64,000 nt of DNA, taken from contig NZ_ATNM01000109.1 in NCBI RefSeq assembly GCF_000427295.1, positions 1 to 64,000 of the forward strand, given 5' to 3'. Source of the stretch: Cyclobacterium qasimii M12-11B. Its GTDB lineage: Bacteria; Bacteroidota; Bacteroidia; Cytophagales; Cyclobacteriaceae. The translations under genes were made by a program, and so were the position numbers. Each line of letters begins with the position of its first letter. Position 1 is the stretch's first letter. Shown here in pieces: positions 1 through 8,482 of this stretch. The notes under the pieces were generated by a model. That model searched no databases, had not been told where the DNA came from, and saw nothing but the letters and a program-made list of their open reading frames with translations.

Positions 1-51
1 AATATAACAATAATTAAATTTTTACATTTAATTTAAATTAAATATTTACAA

Positions 52-87
52 TTTTAGTGTTATAAAATATATTTTATAACACTAAAA
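52..87. repeat. 36-bp perfect palindrome downstream of the LuxR-type gene
   Basis: Positions 52-69 and 70-87 are exact reverse complements with no spacer. The arm begins TTTTAGTGTT. It is nearly all A/T and lies about 100 bp past the stop codon of the minus-strand LuxR-type gene. It could act as a bidirectional terminator or extrude as a cruciform, but it lacks the GC-rich stem of a classical terminator. The symmetry is seen directly; the function is inference. Confidence 0.6.
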
Positions 88-185
88 ATTTAAGTTTAAT
101 ATTATTTTTGCAATAAACAGTACTAAATTAACACTTACAATAACTCAAAAAGCGTATTTATTATACAATAACGAATTCCTTTCTT

Positions 186-984
186 TTAAAGAACCCCTTC
201 TGAAAGACATTTCGCTATCAATTCAGCTGTATTTGAGGCATTTGTTTTGGAGAGAATATTTTGACGATGGGTTCGCGTAGTATTAAAGGATATATGTAGT
301 TTCTCTGAAATTGCTTTTGCACTCAGACCTTGGCTCATCAGTTTTACAATCTCTAATTCTCGTTTAGTTAGACCTGAAGTAGAAGAAAAATTTTCTAGAT
401 TGGCTAGTTTTGGGTCAAATCGTCCGTGATGTGCTTTGATTTTTAAGTATGATTTTTTACCGTTAAGGCTTCTAAAGGATATCCAATCCGTACTTACATT
501 TCCAAGGTGACTGATATCTGAATGAATCACGAAAAAATGTTCAATTTTACCGGTTTCAGAAAGTGAGAGTGCCGTTGTTTGAATCATCATGGTTTGAATA
601 TTTCCCTTTATACCTTTGCATTTATAAGTGTATACTATTTTGTAATTAAGTAATTCATTATGATCTGAAAAAGTTGAAATAAACTCAGATATTATTTTTC
701 TTTTTTAATATTATTTCCAATTCTTTTGGTAATGCTAATCCAAGTAAGCTACTCATCGTAACCTCTTCATGTTTTACCCCCATAACAATTTCAACATTAG
801 GGTGAATGTAGTCTAAACTTATTTCGTTAATATTTAAAATATAGTAAAAGAATTTTCCAGGAGCACACATATTGGCTATATGATGAAATTGCTGAGTTGG
901 ATTGTATTTGGAGTGTTTATTTAGTTTAGATGAATACTCCTTTTTCCAAAAATCCATTACGTGATCACTTGAAAATTCTTTCAT
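186..984 (-). pseudogene. PAS-like sensor/LuxR-type transcriptional regulator, frameshifted
   Basis: Two open segments belong to one gene. The N-terminal part (984 to 685) has a PAS-like core (APGKFFYYILN, HPNVEIVMGV). The C-terminal part (590 to 186) has a LuxR/GerE helix-turn-helix (LTKRELEIVKLMSQGLSAK, then NTTRTHRQNIL). Reading the intervening bases in the C-terminal frame gives an uninterrupted bridge. One extra base in the T5/T6 run at 695-706 explains the split; removing it gives 265 residues. Bacteroidota encode many PAS-LuxR regulators of this kind, each probably sensing a small ligand or an envelope cue and binding DNA. No partner gene is adjacent, so the target is unknown. A consensus indel is as likely as true inactivation. 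If the break is real, the 134-residue C-terminal piece could still be made as a stand-alone DNA-binding protein from the ATG at 590. Confidence 0.8.
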
Positions 985-1461
985 AGAATATAATGTGATT
1001 TATTAAAACTAAATCTCATAATAATATAAAAAGCTTTTCAAATACAAAAAATAGGAGGTAATAAATACAGATAATTGAGTATTTCGGACTTTTACTCTAA
1101 TTTATATGGAATCTTAATTTTAATTCTAACCTAAAATAGGTGATTTGAGGGAAAAGAAAATAACACTTTCTTCCTATCTATGATAGCATATCATCTTTTC
1201 ATTTTTTTTGAACAGCTTCACTATATTTCTAAAAACATTTTTATGATGGAAAATATATAGTTAAATGATTTGGCCAAAACCAGGCTAATTAATTTTTAAA
1301 AGAAATCAATCTAATTCCAAAGCATAACCCTCATTTTCATACTATACCAACAGAACTACTACCCACTTCTAACCCCATCACCCCATCACAAAATCACCCT
1401 TCTCACCCCATCACTAGATCACTAGATCACCCCATCACCAAATCACTCTATCACCCTTCCT
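985..1461. other. AT-rich intergenic stretch with a degenerate tandem repeat
   Basis: No convincing gene is visible on either strand. The right part, about 1373-1456, is made of imperfect iterations of ATCACCCC, ATCACTAG and ATCACAAA units (GGTGAT-type on the minus strand). It lies in the 3' untranslated region of the sialidase-like gene. The left part would hold the promoter of the LuxR-type gene, but I cannot pick a -33/-7 pair with confidence. Confidence 0.5.
1373..1456. repeat. degenerate short tandem repeat (ATCAC-type units)
   Basis: About ten imperfect 7-9 bp units share the core ATCAC and alternate with CCC, TAG or AAA. There are no equal-length spacers and no long conserved repeat, so this is not CRISPR. 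It sits immediately 3' of the sialidase-like gene stop. Confidence 0.5.
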
Positions 1462-3396
1462 TTATTCTTCAAACTTCTGACTAGCCAAGGCTTCCGAAAC
1501 CATCAAAGCCCTATCAAAAAACCTTAAATAACTCAATTCTCCATATATACTTGAACCTAGTAGTAAAGTACTTGAGCCTTCTGGTGATTGGAAAAATGGA
1601 CTGAACCTTCCCCAGCCGAATTGCCTGTGCTCTCCCCCATCATTGAAACGGCCATCTGTTACAAATGCAATAATATTTGGGCCTCCATCTATTATGATAC
1701 TTGCCTGATGTTGGGTATTCGGTTGTAGGGTACCGGGATCACTGCTCCAGGAAACCTGGGTTTGTCCATCGTTCATCTGAAACAGTAGGTTATTTTTATC
1801 GGAAATGCTTAGCCACCAACCTTTACCTGATGCATCTCTGGTATCCGCCAAAACCTGCCCTTCTTTCACTTCATGAAGCAAAAACCCCAGTTCAATGGTA
1901 AATCCAGCATTGGTGCTTTTCCCTCTGTAATCAGCAGTATTGGTATCTCTAATCCGAAAGGTTGGAACAGCTGGTGCCGGAAGTTTTTGCGGTAAACTTT
2001 TGCCCTGGCCTAACCAATTAATCAATAAGCCATCCCTAACCCGTACAGGTGCTTCAAATTGATCCCAAAGTCGCTCTAGAAAGGCATTGTCAATCTGATG
2101 GACACGGGCAATATCCTTCTGGGTTTCAGTAATAAAATAATTGCCATCCTCTTCTATCAGGTCAGGATAACTCATGCGAACCAAAGGATCATTATCGTAT
2201 AGTAAAATCTCCGGTTGACTCCATTGAATTTCTCTACCAGCTTCCCCATCCACTTCTACACCTCCTGCCACCCAAACTGGGTTGCGGTCATTGTAGCCGA
2301 TAGCTCCTGGGTTGGGATGTTCCCTGATAAACTTTCCCCCATGATTGTGAAACCAATAGAGGTATTTACCATTTTCACATTTCCATGCAAAATTGGCTGC
2401 CCTTGGGTTTTTCATCAAGCCACCATCTGCAAATCGCATGTATTGAGGTTTGTCCCAGGTTTTCCCCTGATCCCGGCTATAACTGTACACCGGATGCCCA
2501 TCCAATGAACGGTAAACCACAAAGAAAGAACCATCGCTAAGAATAGAATAACTGTGTTCAGCCGATATTGGTCCTCCATTCTCTGGCGTTCTCAAGCCTA
2601 GGTCTCCCTCTGGCAGGGTATTCCAATTGGCATCGGCAGGGTCGGCCACATCCAAGAGGTTGTCACTTTTTAGTAATACGCCTTCATTTGAGGTAAAAAA
2701 TCCATTTCCAAATCCCCCCACTTTCGTCAAAGGAACAAAAGCACTTCCTCCATGAGCAAATGCCTTCCCCACATTCCAAAAAAACCTTATATCACCTTTA
2801 TAAGGGTTTTTTCGGTCAATTTCGAATTCCCTAACTGGGATCGTATACCTTTGTTTGGACCAGGATTTTCCATTGTCATCCGAATATTTGAACACATAAT
2901 AGCCCTGGCTATCCACCCTTTTTACAATCCCATCTTTATAGGGAGGATCATCTCCTTTTACTTCTCGAAGGTTGTCGGTATTATGGTTGTAGAACACAAA
3001 TACCCGTCCCGAAGGGGCTTTCAAAAGCACCGCATAAGATGCCTCAGGGCCGTCTGAAGGCTCTATTTCTATCATTTCTTCCCAGGTAATTCCCTGATCA
3101 AAACTTCTCTGACTGATGATATGCTGTCCAGTGGCTCCTTCATGGCCCGATCCGGTGGTCATTACGCACAACCAGGCTCCATCATTCGTTTTTACGATAT
3201 AAGGCTGATCACTATAGCTTTTGTCAGGGATAATCCGGCCATTTTCAATATTTCTCCAATCCTTTGTCTGTGCTTTGACTGTCATTAAACTACCAGCCAA
3301 AACACAAAATAAAACAATGATCCTCAAAGGGAAACAATGATTTTTATAAGGAAATTGAAGGGCAACGGGCTTGAAAAAATTGTAAAACCTATGCAT
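1462..3396 (-). CDS. secreted sialidase-fold (Asp-box/BNR) protein with C-terminal LamG-like domain
   Basis: The 644-residue product has a long N-terminal signal (hydrophobic about 26-39, cleavage likely after VKA at 40-42). Three Asp boxes are visible: SFDQGITW (98-105), SDDNGKSW (172-179) and SRDQGKTW (307-314). These mark a six-bladed sialidase-like propeller. The last 150 residues or so look like a concanavalin/LamG sandwich. Family members are exported or periplasmic glycan-acting hydrolases or lectins; I do not see enough to claim true sialidase chemistry. It lies 135 bp downstream of the DUF1501 gene on the same strand and is probably the last gene of a three-gene unit. The start at 3396 gives an unusually long n-region, so a start a few codons later is possible. 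Confidence 0.8.
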   Translation of the reverse strand: MHRFYNFFKPVALQFPYKNHCFPLRIIVLFCVLAGSLMTVKAQTKDWRNIENGRIIPDKSYSDQPYIVKTNDGAWLCVMTTGSGHEGATGQHIISQRSFDQGITWEEMIEIEPSDGPEASYAVLLKAPSGRVFVFYNHNTDNLREVKGDDPPYKDGIVKRVDSQGYYVFKYSDDNGKSWSKQRYTIPVREFEIDRKNPYKGDIRFFWNVGKAFAHGGSAFVPLTKVGGFGNGFFTSNEGVLLKSDNLLDVADPADANWNTLPEGDLGLRTPENGGPISAEHSYSILSDGSFFVVYRSLDGHPVYSYSRDQGKTWDKPQYMRFADGGLMKNPRAANFAWKCENGKYLYWFHNHGGKFIREHPNPGAIGYNDRNPVWVAGGVEVDGEAGREIQWSQPEILLYDNDPLVRMSYPDLIEEDGNYFITETQKDIARVHQIDNAFLERLWDQFEAPVRVRDGLLINWLGQGKSLPQKLPAPAVPTFRIRDTNTADYRGKSTNAGFTIELGFLLHEVKEGQVLADTRDASGKGWWLSISDKNNLLFQMNDGQTQVSWSSDPGTLQPNTQHQASIIIDGGPNIIAFVTDGRFNDGGEHRQFGWGRFSPFFQSPEGSSTLLLGSSIYGELSYLRFFDRALMVSEALASQKFEE

Positions 3397-3531
3397 AAAT
3401 TTTGGGCTGTTTGTTAAGGTTTGAAATTGATTATTTGTTGGTCTTTTATACGTAAAATACTTTGTTAACGAAGTAAATCGATGGCCTCTTCTAATAGCTA
3501 GTAATTTAAACCAACTATAGGGATTATTAGG

Positions 3532-4992
3532 CTAAGTTAATATATCCTTGATCACATGCCCCGAAACATCCGTCAACCGGAACCTTCTGCCCAGGTGTTT
3601 ATATACCAATTTTTCGTGATCCAGACCCAATTGGTGTAAAAGGGTGGCTTGAAAATCATGTACGTGAACAGGATTTTTTGTTATATTGTACCCAAACTCA
3701 TCCGTTTCCCCATAAACGATCCCTGGTTTGACGCCTCCTCCGGCCATCCAGATGCTAAAACACCTTGGATGGTGGTCTCTACCGTAATTGTCTTTGGTTA
3801 TTTCTCCCTGACTAAAGTTGGTCCGCCCAAATTCGCCTCCCCAGACAACCAGTGTTTCATCCAATAATCCCCTTTGTTTCAGGTCTTTTACCAAGGCAGC
3901 GGAAGCCTGATCTACATCCATGGCTTGACCAGTGATCTCTTTCGGTAAATTCACATGCTGGTCCCAACCCTGGTGATAGAGTTGTACAAAGCGGACGCCA
4001 TTTTCTGATAACTTCCTAGCCAATAAACAATTGGCCGCAAAAGTACCTGGCTTTTTACAGTCTTCCCCATACATGTCTATGATGCTTTGGGGTTCTTTGG
4101 AAATGTCCAATGTCTCAGGCACCGTAGTTTGCATGCGGTAAGCCATTTCATACTGCTGAATTTTAGTGTTGATCTCGGGATCATGAATGTCCTCATAAGA
4201 CCACTGATTCAATTGGGCCAGCTTGTCCAGCATGTCACGCCTGTCTAATCGGTTTAGCCCTTTGGGATCTTTGAGGTACAAAACAGGGTCTTCCCCACTA
4301 CTGAACTGTACGCCCTGATGGATGGAATCCAGAAAACCATTGGACCACAATTTGGAATAAACACCCTGGCTATTGCCTTCCCCTCTGGAAATCAATACCG
4401 TAAAAGAAGGCAGGTTTTGGTTCTCACTTCCCAGACCATAACTAAGCCAGGAGCCCATACTGGGTCTATTGCCTTGTTGTGCTCCGGTTTGAAAAAAGGT
4501 CAGTGCAGGATCATGGTTGATGGCCTCCGTATGCATGGATTTTATGATGCAAATGTCATCTACAATTTCTGCGGTTTTGGGGAAAAGATCACTTACCCAG
4601 GCCCTGGATTCGCCGTATTGTTTGAAGTCCACAAAAGAACCTACCAATGGTAATGAAGCCTGATTAGCAGTAAAGCCCGTAAGCCTTTGGTCTCCACGGA
4701 TAGAAGCAGGTAAATCCTGGCCTTGCATGTCCCTGAGCTTGGGCTTGTAATCAAAAGATTCTAATTGTGAGGGGGCACCATTTTGAAACAGGTAAATCAC
4801 CCGCTTGGCTTTTGGCGCAAAGTCAGGTAAGCCCGGAATAGCCATTTCCAAATCTTTAGCACCTCCTGCCTTGTCGAAAAGATCGGGCATAAGCAGGGAT
4901 CCTAAGGCTACACTTCCAATACCAAGGCTTAATTTTGACAAGAACCTTCTTCTATTTCTATTCAGCCCGTATTCTAATATCTCTTTCTCCAT
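3532..4992 (-). CDS. DUF1501 family protein, Tat-exported
   Basis: The 486-residue product has an N-terminal twin-arginine signal (NRNRRRFLSKLSLGIGS, about residues 11-27). The body has DUF1501 (alkaline phosphatase/sulfatase-like fold) signatures: HQGWDQH, VVWGGEFGRT and GRDHHP, the likely metal-site segments, plus a conserved HVHDFQATLLHQLGLDH near the end. The start is 4 bp after the stop of the upstream PSD1 gene, so the two are surely cotranscribed. DUF1501 and PSD1 proteins form a recurrent pair, abundant in Planctomycetes and common in Cyclobacteriaceae. The substrate is not established; a hydrolase acting on sulfated or phosphorylated glycans outside the cytoplasm is a reasonable inference given the sialidase-like neighbour. 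Confidence 0.88.
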   Translation of the reverse strand: MEKEILEYGLNRNRRRFLSKLSLGIGSVALGSLLMPDLFDKAGGAKDLEMAIPGLPDFAPKAKRVIYLFQNGAPSQLESFDYKPKLRDMQGQDLPASIRGDQRLTGFTANQASLPLVGSFVDFKQYGESRAWVSDLFPKTAEIVDDICIIKSMHTEAINHDPALTFFQTGAQQGNRPSMGSWLSYGLGSENQNLPSFTVLISRGEGNSQGVYSKLWSNGFLDSIHQGVQFSSGEDPVLYLKDPKGLNRLDRRDMLDKLAQLNQWSYEDIHDPEINTKIQQYEMAYRMQTTVPETLDISKEPQSIIDMYGEDCKKPGTFAANCLLARKLSENGVRFVQLYHQGWDQHVNLPKEITGQAMDVDQASAALVKDLKQRGLLDETLVVWGGEFGRTNFSQGEITKDNYGRDHHPRCFSIWMAGGGVKPGIVYGETDEFGYNITKNPVHVHDFQATLLHQLGLDHEKLVYKHLGRRFRLTDVSGHVIKDILT

Positions 4993-4996
4993 TTGT

Positions 4997-7366
4997 CTAA
5001 GATCTGCTTATGGATTCCTCCATATTGTACATTGTAGAAATTACTTGCATAAGGGCCGCTACTGATTGCTTGTCCACCTTATCCTCTTGAGGATATTCAC
5101 CAATTGACGCCAATTCGATGGCATCCGCCTCCGTAATCGAAGCTAGCTTTTCCTTATAGTAAGATTCCAGCAGTTCCAACTCTTTGGTTTTGGGTTTTCT
5201 ACAAAGAATTAATCGAAATGCTTTATTGATTTTTTCCTTTTCGCTGGATTTTTCGTTGATCAATCTGGAAGCCAAAACCCTGGAAGCCTCAAGAACCGTA
5301 GGGTCGTTAAGCATTACCAGCGCCTGCAATGGGGTATTGGTAAAAGAGCGTTCCGTTTCACATTGATCCCGATTGCTGGCATCAAATATTAGCATGGAAG
5401 GCGCAGGAACTGTTCTTTTCATAAAGGTATACAAGCCTCTTCTGTAAAGATTCTCTCCATGGTCCTGGGTATATTCTGATAAAGTAGAACCTCCAGCGGT
5501 AGCAGCTTCCCAAAGTCCATCTGGTTGGTAAGGTTTCACACTTCGCCCACCAATTTCCGGCACCAAAAGACCACTTGAAGACAAAACCATGTTTCTTATA
5601 AACTCAGCCTTCAAATGGTTGCGGGAAGCATAGGTATAGAACTTGTTTTCCGAATCCCTGTTCCTTTTTTCCTGACTTACAGCAACAGATTGTTTATAGG
5701 TTGCAGACATTACTATTTGTTTTACCAGCCGCTTAATGTCCCAGCCATTTTCCATAAAATCAATGGCCAGCCAATCCAATAACTCCGGATGGCTTGGCAT
5801 TTCTCCCTGCATTCCAAAATCACCGGTAGTATTGACTATTCCTCTTCCAAAAATTTCTTTCCAGATTTTGTTCACAAAAACCCGGGAAGTAAGTGGGTTC
5901 TTTACATCAAACAACCACTTGGCCAGCCCTAGTCTGGTTTTGGGGTATTGGGGATCGAAGCCTAAAATGGATTCTGGAGTAGCAGGAAATACCTCCTTAC
6001 CAAAAGCATTGAAAACGCCCCTTTCTAAAATATAATTGTTCCGTAGGGTATCCAGTTCGCCCATTACGGAAACAATTAATTTGCTGGTATCCTGCTTGTT
6101 TACAAAAGACAATATACCCGATGCATCTTCATCCGTTATTTCTATATAAGGTTTTTTTGCATAGGAGGCAGGTGTGCCGGCCAAGGGATCAATGGCCGAT
6201 GTTGAGGTCCTTAACTCATCGATATTATTGAAGAATGAAAACACTTCGTAATAATTCTTCTGTGAGATAGGGTCGAATTTATGGTCATGGCAGGCAGCAC
6301 ATTCAAAGGTGATTCCCAAGAGCGCTTTGCCAACGGTATTGGTCCTGTCCGTCACGTAGCTTATCCGGTATTCTTCCTCGTCCACAGCGCCCTCCTCCGT
6401 TATTTTATGGTTTCTATTAAAGCCTGTTGCTAAGATTTGTTCTTTGGTTGGGTTTTCCAGAAGGTCACCCGCCAATTGCCAGGTAATAAAATCCTTATAG
6501 GATAAATTCTTATTGAAAGCATGAATTACCCAATCGCGCCATGCCCATTGGGTTCTAAAATTATCCAGTTGATAGCCGTAGGAATCCGCATACCTGGCGA
6601 GATCCATCCAATAAACAGCCATGCGCTCACCATAAGCATTTTGAGCCAGAAGGTAATCCACCATGGTCTCATAGGCATCAGGGTCCTCATTACTATTAAA
6701 CTGGTCCATCATTTCCAGCGTAGGCGGAAGGCCTGTTAGGTCAAAGCTCAAACGCTTTAATAGGTTTTCTTTAGAAGCAGGTTCGTTCGGATTCAATCCA
6801 ATTTCTTCCTGCCTTTTAAGGATGAAATAATCAATCTCATTGATCGGCCAATCCTTATTTTCTACTGCAGGAGGTTCATGGTATTTAGGAGGCTCAAAAG
6901 CCCAGTGTTGCTCATAAACGGCTCCCTCTTTGATCCAGGCTTTTATTAGCTCAATTTCTCTATTGGTCAGTTTAAGGTTTGAATCCGGAGGGGGCATCAT
7001 TTCGTTATCATCCTCGGAATTGATGCGTAGGTAGACCTCGGATTGATGGGGTTTACCGGGAACAAGTGCAAAGACACCAGGATTTTCTGCCAGAGCTTTA
7101 TAAGCCTCACTTTCCAGGTCCAACCTTAAGCCTGCTTCTCTTGCATTGGCATCAGGACCATGACAAGCATAGCAATTGTCAGAAAGAATGGGTCGAATAT
7201 GGAAATTATAACTGACTACATCAGGAAATGGCTCCAGACTGGCTTCTCCCACCTCTTCATTTGCGCAGCCTACGATTGAAAGGAATAGAATCCCTAACAA
7301 TGGCCCAATAAATGAGTTGGTTTGTATTTTCTTCTTCATTTGTATCACGTTTCTCTTCCTTTTCAA
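4997..7366 (-). CDS. PSCyt1-PSCyt2-PSD1 (DUF1549/DUF1553) lipoprotein with one c-type heme motif
   Basis: The 789-residue product starts with a lipoprotein signal (FLSIVGC, lipid-acceptor Cys34). The N-terminal PSCyt1 domain holds one CxxCH heme motif, CYACH at 65-69, with MMPPP downstream as a possible axial-Met segment. Next come PSCyt2/DUF1549 (about 175-385, including a second CAACHDHK motif) and PSD1/DUF1553 (about 490-750, with LTSRVFVNKIW and FDASNRDQCETERSFTNTP). The family is thought to be an exported heme protein working with DUF1501 partners; its reaction is not established. It is the first gene of the minus-strand unit. Translation may instead start at Met10 (MKKKIQ), which gives a more normal signal length. 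Confidence 0.88.
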   Translation of the reverse strand: MKRKRNVIQMKKKIQTNSFIGPLLGILFLSIVGCANEEVGEASLEPFPDVVSYNFHIRPILSDNCYACHGPDANAREAGLRLDLESEAYKALAENPGVFALVPGKPHQSEVYLRINSEDDNEMMPPPDSNLKLTNREIELIKAWIKEGAVYEQHWAFEPPKYHEPPAVENKDWPINEIDYFILKRQEEIGLNPNEPASKENLLKRLSFDLTGLPPTLEMMDQFNSNEDPDAYETMVDYLLAQNAYGERMAVYWMDLARYADSYGYQLDNFRTQWAWRDWVIHAFNKNLSYKDFITWQLAGDLLENPTKEQILATGFNRNHKITEEGAVDEEEYRISYVTDRTNTVGKALLGITFECAACHDHKFDPISQKNYYEVFSFFNNIDELRTSTSAIDPLAGTPASYAKKPYIEITDEDASGILSFVNKQDTSKLIVSVMGELDTLRNNYILERGVFNAFGKEVFPATPESILGFDPQYPKTRLGLAKWLFDVKNPLTSRVFVNKIWKEIFGRGIVNTTGDFGMQGEMPSHPELLDWLAIDFMENGWDIKRLVKQIVMSATYKQSVAVSQEKRNRDSENKFYTYASRNHLKAEFIRNMVLSSSGLLVPEIGGRSVKPYQPDGLWEAATAGGSTLSEYTQDHGENLYRRGLYTFMKRTVPAPSMLIFDASNRDQCETERSFTNTPLQALVMLNDPTVLEASRVLASRLINEKSSEKEKINKAFRLILCRKPKTKELELLESYYKEKLASITEADAIELASIGEYPQEDKVDKQSVAALMQVISTMYNMEESISRS

Positions 7367-7841
7367 TTTTCATTAAATCAGGTCAAACTGAGAAGAGATC
7401 AAATTGAATATAATAAGAACAGCAGGCACTTCAAAATTAACTTTTTTAAAAGGCTAATTTTATAATACACATCAACCTACTAATTTCATAATTCAAAATA
7501 TTTATTTATTCTCAAGAAATAATCATGAAATAGGATTTTTCTAATTCTGTAAAATCACGAATAGTATTAAAGCAAAACCTGAACAGTTAATTCCAAACCT
7601 TACATTATAAAATATTATAACACAAAAAAAGCTCCTATATAAATACCAATAAAAAATATATATTTAACAATTTTACACTTATTAATTTTAATTATACCAA
7701 ATTATTTATATATTTTATTTTTAAATAATATTTAATTAGTAACCTGATTTGTACGAGCAAAAAACAGGTTCAAAACTGACTTTTCTCAGGTTTCTATAAA
7801 TACAAATGGCTTATTTTTGATTACCAATTAAAGCGAAGGCT
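7367..7841. other. 475-bp divergent intergenic region between the PSD1 and nrfH genes
   Basis: The stretch is very AT-rich, has no gene and must hold two divergent promoters. Near the nrf side there is an inverted repeat AACCTGA (7741-7747)/TCAGGTT (7786-7792), with a third half-site CAGGTT at 7765-7770. These could bind a regulator of nitrite reduction. I see no clear FNR/CRP-type TTGA-N6-TCAA dyad. Confidence 0.45.
7812..7819 (+). promoter_or_regulatory. candidate Bacteroidota -7 element of the nrfHA operon
   Basis: TATTTTTG matches the TAnnTTTG -7 consensus of Bacteroidota primary-sigma promoters and lies 22 bp before the nrfH start codon. The -33 TTG element is not clear, so this call rests on a short match in AT-rich DNA. 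Confidence 0.3.
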
Positions 7842-8471
7842 ATGAAGGTCAATATCAAGCGTTTTTTATTTAAATACAGTCTGGTTCCTCCCAGGCAGTG
7901 GAGAACAGGAGCTACTTTTTTGGTAGCACTGATCGTTGGATTGGGATTTTTTTTGCTGGACATTAGCAATGCCACTTCTTATTTATCGGATGATCCTCAG
8001 GCCTGCGTCAATTGCCATATTATGGGACCACAATACATTACCTGGACGCACAGTTCCCATAGGGAGGTAGCCCATTGTAATGACTGCCATGTTCCTCATG
8101 ACAATGTTTTCAACAAATACTTTTTCAAGGCCAAAGATGGGCTTTATCATGCTTCCGTATTTACAGCCAGGGCCGAACCGGAGGTGATCAGGGCCTTACC
8201 CCCTTCTATCGCTGTTATTCAAGACAACTGCATTAGGTGCCATCAGGACCAGGTTACAGATGCTAAAACCGCAGCCTTTGTAGACAACCACCAAGAAAAT
8301 AGAACAGACCGAACCTGCTGGGAATGTCATCGTGAAGTGCCTCATGGTAGGGTAAGAAGTCTCTCCGCAGTAGGTGCACAAATAGAACCCATCAAAGAAT
8401 ACAGTCCTTCGGATCTAAGCATTGTTCCTGAATGGCTTAAAAAATCAATGAAAACATCGAAGGATAAATAA
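7842..8471 (+). CDS. nrfH: cytochrome c nitrite reductase small subunit NrfH
   Basis: The 209-residue product has one N-terminal membrane anchor (about 22-40) followed by four CxxCH heme motifs: CVNCH 55-59, CNDCH 79-83, CIRCH 130-134 and CWECH 159-163. This is the NapC/NirT-type NrfH layout. It takes electrons from menaquinol and passes them to NrfA on the periplasmic face. It is the first gene of the nrfHA-porin-ccsBA unit, with nrfA starting 11 bp after its stop. Length and heme count match family norms (slightly long, with a C-terminal tail past the last heme). Confidence 0.95.
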   Translation: MKVNIKRFLFKYSLVPPRQWRTGATFLVALIVGLGFFLLDISNATSYLSDDPQACVNCHIMGPQYITWTHSSHREVAHCNDCHVPHDNVFNKYFFKAKDGLYHASVFTARAEPEVIRALPPSIAVIQDNCIRCHQDQVTDAKTAAFVDNHQENRTDRTCWECHREVPHGRVRSLSAVGAQIEPIKEYSPSDLSIVPEWLKKSMKTSKDK

Positions 8472-8482
8472 CTTAAAGTGTC

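Noticed and set aside
52-87. Palindrome as a chromosome dimer (dif) or origin site
   Set aside because: Sequence does not resemble the 28-bp XerC/XerD layout and there is no dnaA box cluster or origin gene nearby.
1373-1456. ATCAC-type repeats as a CRISPR array
   Set aside because: Units are 7-9 bp and imperfect, without spacers of equal length and without cas genes.
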